Assembly: GCF_000688455.1 (NCBI RefSeq)
Contig: NZ_JIAL01000001.1
Coordinates: 2,449,001-2,513,000 of the forward strand
Source of the DNA: Pseudacidobacterium ailaaui
GTDB lineage: Bacteria; Acidobacteriota; Terriglobia; Terriglobales; Acidobacteriaceae
DNA: 64,000 bases
Direction: 5' to 3'
Part shown: piece by piece, positions 1 through 8,494 of the stretch
Layout: each line of letters opens with the position of its first letter
Numbering within the stretch: position 1 is the stretch's first letter
The notes under the pieces: model-generated
Database searches by the model: none
What the model saw: the letters and a program-made list of their open reading frames with translations, nothing else
Told to the model about the DNA's origin: nothing
Program-made: the position numbers and the translations under genes

Positions 1-158
1 TTTTCTAAACTAGGTAAGACCTTTAGCAACTTCAACGAGGAGATTAGTGGAAGAAAAAATACACTGTCAAGGATTTTTGTATCTGCGCCGACGGAAAACA
101 GCCGGCGAAGGCCTGCGGGATAACGTTAGGGCCGCCCTCTGCGTCCTACAATGAAACC

Positions 159-2246
159 ATGCGTGCGCGAGCCTTTTTTTTTCTTCTTGTGCTGCTGATG
201 ACCGCGGCTTATGGATGGTCTGCATCGACGGCGAGCGCGCCGCATCTGAGCGTGCAACTGGTTGTACCCCCAGCGGAGATTTATCCCGGGCAGAGTTTTA
301 CGGCGGGGCTGTATTTCAGGCTGGAGCCGGGATGGCATGTGTACTGGATCAATGCCGGGGACTCCGGTGAACCGCCGCATTTGCGCTGGACGCTGCCGAA
401 GCAGATAAGCGCTGGGCCGATGCAGTTTCCAGTACCGAAGCGGCTTCCCCTAGGGCCGCTGATGGACTTCGGATATGAAAATGAAGTGCTTTTTCCGGTC
501 CCCATGCACGTCGGGCGGGACTTCCGACCGCCTGCAGACGGCAAGCTCGTGCTGGGTGCGAAGGCAGACTGGCTGGTCTGCCGCGAGGTCTGCATTCCTG
601 GCAAGGCGCAACTGGATGTGGAAAGGAAGGCGCTTGCGGCGCAGCCGGACGCTCCTGGTCTGATCGACAGCGACGAGCAACTCATGGCCCGGATGGCAGG
701 AACACTGCCAAAGCCGCTGCCGGCGGGAATGCAGGCGAGGTTCCTTCCGACGGCGACCGGATTCTCTCTGACCGTCCTGACGGGAGAACGCGAGACCGCA
801 GCCGAGTTCTTTCCCTTTGAGCAAAATCAGATGGCCAATGCCGCGCCGCAAAAAGTAACTCCGCTGAAGAATGGAGTGCGGATTGACATCAAGAAAGATG
901 AAAACCTGCAAAAGCTGCCCGATGTTCTGCATGGGTTGGTGGTGCTTGCCGGCGGGCGTGCCTTTGATGTGAATGCTGTCCAGGGGACGCTGGGGGCACA
1001 AGCGGACGCTGCGGGCAGCGCGGGGATGCTTGCTCGGGTGTTGTGGCTGGCTTTTCTGGGAGGCATCGTTCTGAACCTGATGCCGTGTGTGTTTCCGGTG
1101 CTTTTTATCAAGGGGTTGTCGCTACTGCACTCCTCAGCGCAGGAACGGCGGAAACTCCGTGTACATGGGCTGGTGTACACGCTTGGCATCCTGGTTTCGT
1201 TCTGGTTTATCGTCGCGCTGCTTCTGCTGCTGCGTGCTGGCGGGCGGCAACTGGGATGGGGTTTTCAGTTCCAGTCGTCGGGATTTGTTGCGATGATGGC
1301 GCTGCTGCTGTTTTTTCTTGGGCTTTCGCTCGCCGGGATGTTCGAGATCGGACTTTCGTTGACGAGCGTGGGTTCCGGCCTGGCGGCAAAAGAGGGCAAC
1401 AGCGGCAGCTTTTTTACGGGCGTACTGGCGGTCATTGTGGCCACGCCGTGCACGGCCCCGTTCATGGGGGCAGCCATCGGATATGCTTTGGCGCATTCGG
1501 CGCTGGTGAGTTTTCTGGTTTTTACGGCGCTGGCGGTGGGCCTGGCTGCCCCTTACCTGCTGTTGACGTTTCAACCCGCATGGACGAGGGTCCTGCCGCG
1601 ACCGGGAGTTTGGATGGAGCTCCTCAAACAGGCCACAGCCATTCCTGTTTTTGGAACGGTGATCTGGCTGGTGTGGCTGTTTACGCAGACCGCGGGGGCG
1701 AATGCACTGACTGGTCTGCTGAGCGGGTTTGTTCTGCTTGCGGTTGCCGGGTGGATCCTGGGCCGCTGGCCGGCCCGGAGAACGGCAACGATAGCGGCGG
1801 TGCTGGTGGCACTGGGTGCGGCGGCAGTGTCGCTTGTTTCTGCGAGCCGCCTGGCAGAAGTCCCGGTCCGGGCGCGCGCGGCAGCAACCTCAGAATGGCA
1901 GCCGTTTTCTCCGGGGATCGTCGCGCGATTCCGCCAGGAAGGACGGCCAGTCTTTGTGGATTTCACGGCCAAATGGTGCCTCAGCTGTCAGGTGAATGAG
2001 CGTGTCATTTTGCAACGCGCCGATGTGCAGCAGAAGTTTCGGCAGGGAAATTTTGCGTTGGTGCGCGCAGACTGGACCAACAGCGATGAGGCCATCACGC
2101 AGGCGTTGAATGCATTGGGTCGCAGCGGGGTGCCGACCTATGCAGTTTATGCCGCTTCGTCGCAGGACCCTCCGCAGGTGCTTCCCGAGGTGCTGACTCC
2201 GGGGATTGTATTGCATGCTCTGGATGAGGCCCAGGGAAGACACTGA
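159..2246 (+). CDS. dsbD: Protein-disulfide reductase, DsbD/ScsB type
   Basis: This 695-residue inner-membrane protein probably moves electrons from cytoplasmic thioredoxin to periplasmic thiol proteins. A signal peptide (about residues 1-25) is followed by a periplasmic domain with a C-x3-C pair (C141, C145). A polytopic membrane core of about eight helices carries one conserved Cys in each half (C310 in a MPCVFP context, C431 in a TPCTAP context). The C-terminal thioredoxin-like domain has W-C-L-S-C (C607, C610). All three relay sites of the DsbD scheme are therefore present. The protein is longer than E. coli DsbD because the N-terminal domain is large, which fits ScsB-like members better. 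The ATG is followed directly by the signal peptide. It converges on the methyltransferase gene with only a 19-base gap. Its substrates are not visible from the sequence. Confidence 0.88.
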   Translation: MRARAFFFLLVLLMTAAYGWSASTASAPHLSVQLVVPPAEIYPGQSFTAGLYFRLEPGWHVYWINAGDSGEPPHLRWTLPKQISAGPMQFPVPKRLPLGPLMDFGYENEVLFPVPMHVGRDFRPPADGKLVLGAKADWLVCREVCIPGKAQLDVERKALAAQPDAPGLIDSDEQLMARMAGTLPKPLPAGMQARFLPTATGFSLTVLTGERETAAEFFPFEQNQMANAAPQKVTPLKNGVRIDIKKDENLQKLPDVLHGLVVLAGGRAFDVNAVQGTLGAQADAAGSAGMLARVLWLAFLGGIVLNLMPCVFPVLFIKGLSLLHSSAQERRKLRVHGLVYTLGILVSFWFIVALLLLLRAGGRQLGWGFQFQSSGFVAMMALLLFFLGLSLAGMFEIGLSLTSVGSGLAAKEGNSGSFFTGVLAVIVATPCTAPFMGAAIGYALAHSALVSFLVFTALAVGLAAPYLLLTFQPAWTRVLPRPGVWMELLKQATAIPVFGTVIWLVWLFTQTAGANALTGLLSGFVLLAVAGWILGRWPARRTATIAAVLVALGAAAVSLVSASRLAEVPVRARAAATSEWQPFSPGIVARFRQEGRPVFVDFTAKWCLSCQVNERVILQRADVQQKFRQGNFALVRADWTNSDEAITQALNALGRSGVPTYAVYAASSQDPPQVLPEVLTPGIVLHALDEAQGRH

Positions 2247-2265
2247 GGAATCACCGGTCTCTGGC

Positions 2266-3000
2266 TCAGGATGGTTGTGTGATGGCGTTTTCCGTTCCGG
2301 CGGGCGTCGCCGCACTTTGCTGCCAGAGTTCACTCATCAGCAGGCCCCGCAGGTACTCGCAGCGCTGGACGCGCCGCCATCCCGCAGATTGAAGTGCTGA
2401 GGCATGGTCGGGCAGTTGCTGCGGACCGAGCGCGGTGAGCAGGCGAAACACTCGGTAGAGGACAAAGACCACGGCTGCGGCAACAGGACGCATCCAGCCG
2501 CCTGAGGGAACAGCAAATTCTGAGATGGTCCAGAATGCGCCTGGGCCGGAGAGAGCAGAGACACGTTGCGCCAGCCGTGCGACCTCAGCAGTTGTGAGGC
2601 AGTCCAGAAAGAAGTGGGTCGCGATGAGATCGAAGGGAGGGTTCAGGGATGCGGAGCGTGGGACGTTCCACTCGCGCAGGTCCGCCTGTTCCAGGGTCAA
2701 CCGGTCCGTGGCGTTCACCTTTTTCGCCCGACGGTAAAGCGCCGCCAACATCCCGGCACTGCAATCGACGGCATGGACCCTGGAGTCCGGTGACTGCGCC
2801 AGCAGTTGCGCTGTGAAGCGTCCATCACCATCGCCCAGCACCAGCGCGCGTTTCTGTCCAGCCATCGTATGCAGAAATGTAAAGCGGCAGCGTTCCAGTG
2901 CATGTCCGAAGCTCAGGTATTCCAGCCAGCGGTATGGTCGTGCGAGCAAACAAAAATGCGGAATCGAGCCGGGCCGAGGATGCTGCCTGCGGGTGCTCAT
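2266..3000 (-). CDS. SAM-dependent methyltransferase, class I
   Basis: A 244-residue soluble protein with a class I methyltransferase fold. Motif I is an unusual acidic glycine loop, VLGDGDGR at residues 54-61, and an acidic ribose-binding residue follows in AVDCS (D79). Beyond that the protein is not specific enough to name a substrate. Its ATG overlaps the stop codon of the upstream membrane-protein gene by four bases (ATGA), so the two are almost certainly translated together. This suggests a lipid, quinone or other membrane-associated substrate, but that is inference. Some C-terminal hydrophobic stretches (about residues 155-185) could help it associate with the membrane. Confidence 0.75.
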   Translation of the reverse strand: MSTRRQHPRPGSIPHFCLLARPYRWLEYLSFGHALERCRFTFLHTMAGQKRALVLGDGDGRFTAQLLAQSPDSRVHAVDCSAGMLAALYRRAKKVNATDRLTLEQADLREWNVPRSASLNPPFDLIATHFFLDCLTTAEVARLAQRVSALSGPGAFWTISEFAVPSGGWMRPVAAAVVFVLYRVFRLLTALGPQQLPDHASALQSAGWRRVQRCEYLRGLLMSELWQQSAATPAGTENAITQPS

Positions 3001-3950
3001 GATCTCGAATGCAGAAGTCCCAGCAAGGGGGTCAGCAGGACCAGGTCGGCGGCGGCGCGCAGATGGAGGGCCTTCAGATGGGTCCGGTTTCGGTCCAGCC
3101 AGGCCAGTAAGAGAGCACTGGCAGCAAGCTCAAGAAGAAAGGCCCCGGCGGCACTGGCATGAAGAAGCAAATCGGCGGTGCCGAGGAGCAGCATCCCCAG
3201 GGCAAAAGCGATCTGGCGCGATGTGCCTCCGCTGTGTCCGGCCTCCCATTGTTCAATCAGCCAGCAGTTCATCCATGCCAGAAGGAAGCAGGCCGAGACT
3301 GGCAGAAACAGGTCAGCAAACCGGCCGGCGGGGCATGCGGCAGCAGGTGCTGCGCAGACCAGCGCGAAAATCAGCCCGACGATGGCCTCTTTGGAGAACC
3401 AATGGCGAAGTATCGCAGCCGGACTGCCGGTTGCCGGAGCGGTGGACCGTTCATGAGGATGGAGATTTTGCGTCCCGCGGTTATGAACGGTCACGAAATA
3501 CACTGTTGCGGCCAGTGCCAACAATGAGTCATGTTCGCGAATGACCGCGGGCATTTGCCAGACAACGAGGGCCAGAGCCACCAGAAGGTTGATGACGGCC
3601 AGAGGCAAAAACAGAAGGCGATGCCGCCAGTGGAACCAGTGCCGCGTGCGCAGGGGAACCATGGCACGTCTGGCGTCCAGGAGTCGATCACCCAGGTAGA
3701 CAGACCAAGTGCCGAGTCCCAGAGCGGCGGGCTCCCAGAGAGGCAGATGGGTGTGAGTCACACGGGCCAAAGCGAGACACCAGCAGACCGCAACCGTCGG
3801 TGCATCCAGGCTGGTGAGGTGCCAGATGCTCAGCAGCCGGGCGAGTCGATGGAAAACTGTGGGGCCAAGGCGCTTTCCCAAGATGCGAGAGACAGAGATT
3901 TGGGGGGCAAGCTCCACAGCATTGATTTTACGGCGCGCCCTGGAGAGCAA
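2997..3950 (-). CDS. Polytopic membrane protein, remotely UbiA-like
   Basis: A 317-residue protein with about eight hydrophobic segments. The stretch YLGDRLLDARR (about residues 86-96) follows a membrane helix and resembles the first aspartate motif of UbiA prenyltransferases (NDxxDxxxD), but it is too degenerate to assign an enzyme activity. The 3' end overlaps the methyltransferase start (ATGA), so the two form an operon. The listed start is a TTG with no clear ribosome-binding site; a GTG eleven codons downstream (3917) is an alternative. I infer a membrane-lipid modification role only from the pairing; a function is not shown. Confidence 0.6.
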   Translation of the reverse strand: MLSRARRKINAVELAPQISVSRILGKRLGPTVFHRLARLLSIWHLTSLDAPTVAVCWCLALARVTHTHLPLWEPAALGLGTWSVYLGDRLLDARRAMVPLRTRHWFHWRHRLLFLPLAVINLLVALALVVWQMPAVIREHDSLLALAATVYFVTVHNRGTQNLHPHERSTAPATGSPAAILRHWFSKEAIVGLIFALVCAAPAAACPAGRFADLFLPVSACFLLAWMNCWLIEQWEAGHSGGTSRQIAFALGMLLLGTADLLLHASAAGAFLLELAASALLLAWLDRNRTHLKALHLRAAADLVLLTPLLGLLHSRS

Positions 3951-4066
3951 GGCGGGATGGTGTCACACTCCAGGGGAGGCGGGAAAGGTCAGGTCCAGGA
4001 CTCGGGGTATCGGGATTTGGGGTATTTTGAAAGCGCCCCTGCGAGGCCGCAGGGAGAAGGATCCAA

Positions 4067-4143
4067 TGGTCGGGACGGGCAGATTTGAACTGCCGACCCC
4101 TCGCACCCCAAGCGAGTGCTCTACCAGGCTGAGCCACGTCCCG
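4067..4143 (-). tRNA. tRNA-Pro (anticodon GGG)
   Basis: Read on the minus strand, this 77-base segment folds as a full cloverleaf. The 7-bp acceptor stem is CGGGACG/CGTCCCG, the D arm is GCTC/GAGC, the anticodon stem is CTCGC/GCGAG around a TTGGGGT loop, and the T arm is GGCAG-TTCAAAT-CTGCC. Discriminator A and the 3' CCA are encoded. The third to fifth loop bases give anticodon GGG, which reads proline codons CCC and CCT. No duplicated 3' end was seen nearby, so there is no sign that it serves as an integration site. Confidence 0.95.
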
Positions 4144-4297
4144 ACAACAGAGGTCTTTTTCAGTGTACACGGTTTTTGATGGTCTGTTTACCTGTGGAAG
4201 ACCTGGCGGCCGAGAGGAGTGCGGCCGGATCCGATGAGGAGGCCAGCAGGGCCGTGGCCCTTCTCAGGGGCGGCGTCTGTTCCTTACAATCAAAGGC

Positions 4298-4780
4298 ATG
4301 GTTTCAGCAGTGCTCCGGAAAATCACAGTTTTAGGCATGTGTCTGCCGCTGGTGCTGGCGGCACAACAGATGAAGCGCGGACGCAAGTACACACCGCCGC
4401 CGCCCACATGCAAGATCACGGTCACAGTCACGAAGGCGACCAATGGCAAACCTGTTGAGAATGCCGGAGTGGTTTTTCATCCCATCAGGAATGGTAAAGA
4501 TGACGGCAACATGGAGCTCAAGACCAATGAAGAGGGCAAGGCCGTACTGGATGTCATTCCGATTGGCGATACGGTGCGGCTACAGGTCATAGCAAAGGGC
4601 TTCCAGACCTATGGGGCCGATTATGTGCTGGAAGGACCGACGGAAGAGATCCAGGTGAAGCTGAATCCACCGGGACGCCAGTATTCCATCTATGAAAAGC
4701 ACGACGGCTCACAGGTAGGAGGGCAGGATGAGGTGACCACGCCTGCGTCTCAGGAGGGCCATTCCCAGCAGCCGCATTAA
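4298..4780 (+). CDS. Exported protein with carboxypeptidase-regulatory-like domain
   Basis: A 160-residue protein of unknown role. A signal peptide (about residues 1-22, ending near LAAQQ) leads into a proline patch. The middle (about 36-127) reads as a single beta-sandwich of the carboxypeptidase-D-regulatory/CnaB kind, with the typical TKATNGKPVENAGV opening and IPIGDTVRLQVIAKGFQTYG core. Such domains are very common in acidobacterial secreted proteins and TonB-dependent receptors. The C-terminal 35 residues are polar and His/Gln-rich and look disordered. It stands alone, converging on a lipoprotein gene. No catalytic residues are recognisable. Confidence 0.65.
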   Translation: MVSAVLRKITVLGMCLPLVLAAQQMKRGRKYTPPPPTCKITVTVTKATNGKPVENAGVVFHPIRNGKDDGNMELKTNEEGKAVLDVIPIGDTVRLQVIAKGFQTYGADYVLEGPTEEIQVKLNPPGRQYSIYEKHDGSQVGGQDEVTTPASQEGHSQQPH

Positions 4781-4798
4781 GGGACTTCTGTGTGGCAC

Positions 4799-5476
4799 TC
4801 AGTCTGCATCGTCCGGATAGAGGGCGGTGATTTCGATCCTTCCATCGCAGACGGCCAGAGGATGATTGATGGTGAAAGTGTCCGATGATCCCGGAGCGGA
4901 GATTGCGATGCGGGAAATCTGCGGGCAGCCCTCACCCGTGGTCCATCCCATCTGAAACCAGACTTCGCCGCGAGGAGCAATCAGCAGCCTGGGCTGGGGT
5001 GTGACCGAGGCCGACTGAACCGGCCCCTGGGCAAGTTTCGCGCGGACGGTTGACTCCGTCACTCTTTCCACCTTGATGCTGGAGACTGGGTCGCCGTTTT
5101 TATCCAGAAGGGACACGGTGGGGAAGCCGCTGATCCTGCAGGGAGCCAGGCCCTGGTTATAAAAGGCCAGTTTGACCGCGTGATAGTCGCCATTGACGGA
5201 GGCAGCAATCTCTGTCACGGTGAGGTCCCGGCTGTCGCAGGGTCCGGCGGCGCTGGTGTCTCCCGATTCTGGGCGCTTCAGGAGCTGCGGTTTCGCCGCA
5301 GCGACGAGATAGGGCGCATTCGGGTTGCCTTCGGTCCGCAGGAGTGGTGCGTCGTCGTTTTTAAGGCCGGGGGCGCTGCCATTTGCAAGGCTGTTATGGG
5401 CCGCATGGGAACACCCTGCCAGGAACGGGTACACGACGAGAGCAAAAACAGCAATGCGGGGTAGCTGGGAGAGCAT
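4799..5476 (-). CDS. DUF4232-like lipoprotein
   Basis: A 225-residue probable lipoprotein. A hydrophobic N-terminus ends in a lipobox, LAGC (Cys about residue 21). From about residue 78 the sequence resembles DUF4232, a beta-sandwich domain of unknown function found in secreted bacterial proteins; the region CDSRDLTVTEIAA and the later APCRISGFPTVSLLD are its recognisable pieces. Two cysteines flanking this half could form a disulfide. It lies between convergent and divergent neighbours and is probably monocistronic. The family has no defined biochemical function that I can cite. Confidence 0.65.
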   Translation of the reverse strand: MLSQLPRIAVFALVVYPFLAGCSHAAHNSLANGSAPGLKNDDAPLLRTEGNPNAPYLVAAAKPQLLKRPESGDTSAAGPCDSRDLTVTEIAASVNGDYHAVKLAFYNQGLAPCRISGFPTVSLLDKNGDPVSSIKVERVTESTVRAKLAQGPVQSASVTPQPRLLIAPRGEVWFQMGWTTGEGCPQISRIAISAPGSSDTFTINHPLAVCDGRIEITALYPDDAD

Positions 5477-5593
5477 GGTACGGCCTCAGACGTTGCTTAA
5501 GTGGCTTGGATGCCGGATGCACTGCTTGTGTTGCAGTCCGGGTGATACGCCTGCCGGAAAGCGACGCAGATCCAGCAGGTAAAATCAAGGTAT

Positions 5594-6319
5594 ATGGATA
5601 GTTTACAGGGAAAGGCCGCGCTGGTCACGGGCGCGGCCCGGCGTATCGGGCGCACACTGGCCCTGACGCTGGCCCGTGCCGGGGCAGACGTCGCGATTAC
5701 CTACCGCAGCTCGGAAGAAGAGGCCAGACGCACACTTGAGGACCTGCGTGCGCTGGGCGTGGCCACATTGGGGATACGCTGCGACGTGCGCAATCCTGCG
5801 GACGTGGAGGAGGCAGTGGCGGCCACGGCAAAGCATTTTGGTCGGCTGGACCTGCTGGTAAACAATGCCGGCACTTTTGAGACGGCCAGGCTGGAAGAAA
5901 TCTCCGTGACCCAGTGGGACAGCATGTTTGAGACAAATACGCGCGGGCCCTTTCTGATGGCGAAGGCTGCGTATCCTCACTTGAAGGCAGTGCGTGGGAG
6001 GATCATCAACATTGGCTCTCTGGGAGGGCTGCACCCGTGGCCGACGCATGGGCACTATTGCACATCCAAGGCCGCCCTGCACATGCTGACACAGACCATG
6101 TCCAAGGCGTTTGCTCCGGAGATCAGCGTGAACTGCGTGGCCCCGGGAATGATTGTGAATGGAGAAGTGCCCGAGAACTACGAATACTTTGCGCAGAAGA
6201 CGCCGATGAAACGCAATGGCAGACCTGAAGATGTGGCCGCGGCGGTGATGTTTTTTGCTACCGGACCGCACTTTATCACCGGACAGATTCTGGGGGTCGA
6301 CGGGGGCCTAGGGCTGTAA
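5594..6319 (+). CDS. Short-chain dehydrogenase/reductase, FabG/pteridine-reductase-like
   Basis: A 241-residue classical SDR with an intact active site. The N-terminal nucleotide motif TGAARRIG (about residues 12-19), with an extra Arg, favours NADPH. NNAG follows the fourth strand. The catalytic triad is S142, Y155 and K159 (YxxxK in HYCTSKAAL). The C-terminus ITGQILGVDGG is typical of FabG-like enzymes. The double-Arg nucleotide loop resembles FolM/pteridine reductases, but substrate assignment from sequence is not safe. It is read in the same direction as the downstream recombinases, with a 63-base gap. Confidence 0.82.
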   Translation: MDSLQGKAALVTGAARRIGRTLALTLARAGADVAITYRSSEEEARRTLEDLRALGVATLGIRCDVRNPADVEEAVAATAKHFGRLDLLVNNAGTFETARLEEISVTQWDSMFETNTRGPFLMAKAAYPHLKAVRGRIINIGSLGGLHPWPTHGHYCTSKAALHMLTQTMSKAFAPEISVNCVAPGMIVNGEVPENYEYFAQKTPMKRNGRPEDVAAAVMFFATGPHFITGQILGVDGGLGL

Positions 6320-6382
6320 AGTCTGGTACATCGGGCAGGACATCGTGTTCCGGCCAAGGCGGGCAGCGCAGATAATCAGAGT

Positions 6383-7321
6383 GTGGACCCGGTACGCAAC
6401 ACAGAGAGCATCGCAGAGTACCTGAACTACTTGCGCGTAGAAAAGGGGCTGCGTCCTCTGACCTGTGCGGCCTATGAGCGGGACCTGCTGCAGTTTGCCG
6501 AGTATCTGGAACGAGAAAACAAACGGCTGGTTGCGGCGGACCAGAGGGATGCGGCCGGATTTCTGGAACACCTGCGGCATCATGCTGTGGAGGCCCGCTC
6601 GATCGCAAGAAAACTTTCCTGCCTGCGCGGATATTATCAATGGCTGCTGCGAGACAAGCGCATTCCGAATGATCCTACGGTCAATCTGGAATCACCGGAT
6701 GCATGGAAGGTGCTGCCGAAGTCACTGGCTGCGGCTGAGGTGAATGCGATGCTGGAGCAGGCGGCAACGGCTGCCGGACATCCGGAGGCGGACGCACTTT
6801 CCCTGCGGGACCGGGCCATCCTGGAGCTGTTATATGCGGGCGGTCTGCGGGTTTCTGAGCTGACCGGGCTGTGTGTTGCCGATCTGTCGCTGGAGGCCGG
6901 ACGGGCGATGGTGAGGGGCAAGGGAGACAAGGAACGAATGGTACCGCTCGGTGTGCCGTGCATCCGGGCGGTCAAGGAATATCTGGAACGGGGACGTCCA
7001 CTGCTGGCCCGCAAGGGTCGATATCATGAGGTCTTTCTTTCCGCGCGGGGCAGGCCGCTGTCACGCCAGTGGATCTGGCGGATGGTGAAGTCCCATGATG
7101 TGCACGCAAGTCCGCACAAGTTGCGGCACAGCTGCGCCACGCATATGGTCGAGCATGGCGCAGACCTGAGGACGGTGCAGACATTGCTGGGACATGCAGA
7201 CATTGCGACGACGCAGGTGTATACGCATGTAGCGCTGGGGAGGCTTCAGGCGGTGGTCCGCCAGCACCATCCGCGGGGGCGCAGAGGCCCGGCCGCAGGG
7301 GCAGGAAGTCCTTTGGAATGA
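6383..7321 (+). CDS. xerC: Tyrosine recombinase, XerC/XerD type (first of tandem pair)
   Basis: A 312-residue tyrosine recombinase with an N-terminal core-binding domain (about 8-95) and a C-terminal catalytic domain. All catalytic residues are visible: R156 (GGLRVSEL), K180 (RGKGDKER), H245 and R248 (HKLRH), H271 (LLGHAD) and the nucleophile Y280 (QVYTH). Length and motif spacing match Xer recombinases that resolve chromosome dimers at dif rather than phage integrases. The start is a GTG without a strong Shine-Dalgarno. It ends directly at the second recombinase, with which it is probably co-transcribed. Whether it is XerC or XerD cannot be told from the sequence alone; the symbol is provisional. 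Confidence 0.78.
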   Translation: MDPVRNTESIAEYLNYLRVEKGLRPLTCAAYERDLLQFAEYLERENKRLVAADQRDAAGFLEHLRHHAVEARSIARKLSCLRGYYQWLLRDKRIPNDPTVNLESPDAWKVLPKSLAAAEVNAMLEQAATAAGHPEADALSLRDRAILELLYAGGLRVSELTGLCVADLSLEAGRAMVRGKGDKERMVPLGVPCIRAVKEYLERGRPLLARKGRYHEVFLSARGRPLSRQWIWRMVKSHDVHASPHKLRHSCATHMVEHGADLRTVQTLLGHADIATTQVYTHVALGRLQAVVRQHHPRGRRGPAAGAGSPLE

Positions 7322-7360
7322 ATGGGCGAGACCTTTTGGCATCTACCAGGAACGAGCTTT

Positions 7361-8335
7361 ATGACAGAAGCGGATTTTGGTGTTCAACCGAAAAGGCTGG
7401 TTGGGCGGGAAGGCAAGCCGCAAGCAAAGGTGCTTGTGGAGGAGTTTCTGTCTGTTCTTGGCAACGAGCGCGGCACCTCTCCGCACACACTGCGGGCCTA
7501 TGAACGAGAGCTGCGCGGATTCGCGGAGTACCTGTCCCGTGCGCAGGGGACGCAGGTGGAACTGGAAAGGATTGAACACCTGCAGGTCCGCGCCTACCTG
7601 GGAACACTCTATGCAAAGGGTTTGTCCAAAGCCTCAGTCGCGAGAGCACTGGCGGCCATCCGGTCCTGGTTCAAATGGCTGGCAAAGGCAGGGTATGTGC
7701 AACAGAACCCGGCAGCGCTGGTGGCGACCCCCAAGCTGCCCCGGCACCTGCCGCGTGTGCCCACGATCGAGGAGATGAACCGCGCTGTGGACGGCGTGAA
7801 GGAAGAGACCGCGGCGTGGCCTGCGCGCGACCGCGTCATTCTTGAGCTGCTCTATGGTTGTGGAATTCGCAATGCGGAGCTCGTCGGCCTGGATCTGGAC
7901 GACATTCTTTGGACAAACGACGCCATTCTTGTACGCGGGAAAGGCCGTAAGGAGCGATATGTTCCGCTGGGAGACGGGGCAGCAGAGGCTTTGAGGGCGT
8001 ATCTGCCAGAGCGGCAGCAGCGGTTGCAGGGCGCCGGAAAACACTCCCCGGCGCTGCTGCTGAATGCCAGGATTCGCGGCAACCCGCGGCTGACGACGCG
8101 CAGTGTAGGGCGCATCGTAAAAACGTTGGCAGTGGCCAGCGGACTGCCAGCGGAAGTCCATCCGCACACATTACGTCATGCTTTTGGGACGCATCTGCTG
8201 GAGGAGGGCGCAGACCTGCGCGCCATCCAGGAGCTGCTGGGACATGAGAGATTATCGACCACGCAGAGATACACACAACTGACGGCCAGACAGGTGGCTG
8301 AAGTGTATGATCGGACCCATCCCAGGGCGAAGTAG
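7361..8335 (+). CDS. xerD: Tyrosine recombinase, XerC/XerD type (second of tandem pair)
   Basis: A 324-residue recombinase homologous to its upstream neighbour. The SAM-like DNA-binding domain (about 25-115) is followed by the catalytic domain with R170 (CGIRNAEL), K194 (RGKGRKER), H269/R272 (HTLRH), H295 (LLGHER) and Y304 (QRYTQ). I chose the ATG at 7361 because AGGAA lies eight bases upstream; an in-frame ATG at 7322 abuts the first gene's stop and would add 13 residues. Two complete, diverged Xer proteins side by side could be the two halves of a heterotetrameric XerC/XerD resolvase. The symbol is provisional. Confidence 0.78.
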   Translation: MTEADFGVQPKRLVGREGKPQAKVLVEEFLSVLGNERGTSPHTLRAYERELRGFAEYLSRAQGTQVELERIEHLQVRAYLGTLYAKGLSKASVARALAAIRSWFKWLAKAGYVQQNPAALVATPKLPRHLPRVPTIEEMNRAVDGVKEETAAWPARDRVILELLYGCGIRNAELVGLDLDDILWTNDAILVRGKGRKERYVPLGDGAAEALRAYLPERQQRLQGAGKHSPALLLNARIRGNPRLTTRSVGRIVKTLAVASGLPAEVHPHTLRHAFGTHLLEEGADLRAIQELLGHERLSTTQRYTQLTARQVAEVYDRTHPRAK

Positions 8336-8494
8336 TCCCCTGGGTTCGGGCCTGGAAGCCCGTGCCTTGCTGAGCAGCGCTGTCCGCCAGACATTGTGAG
8401 GGTGAGATGTGAGGCCCTGGGGGCAAGGATCGACCTCGATTCACAATGCAAATTTTTGAGGAACTGGCAGGTCAAGGCCGGCGTAAAGGGATGT

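Noticed and set aside
1-123. Open frame of 40 codons from the window start to TAA at 121-123
   Set aside because: It has no recognisable motif, no visible start and could be chance; it may be the end of an upstream gene but this cannot be supported.
4067-8335. Genomic island bounded by tRNA-Pro and the two recombinases
   Set aside because: No duplicated tRNA 3' end, no cargo of phage or plasmid type, and no change in composition; the recombinases look like Xer proteins.
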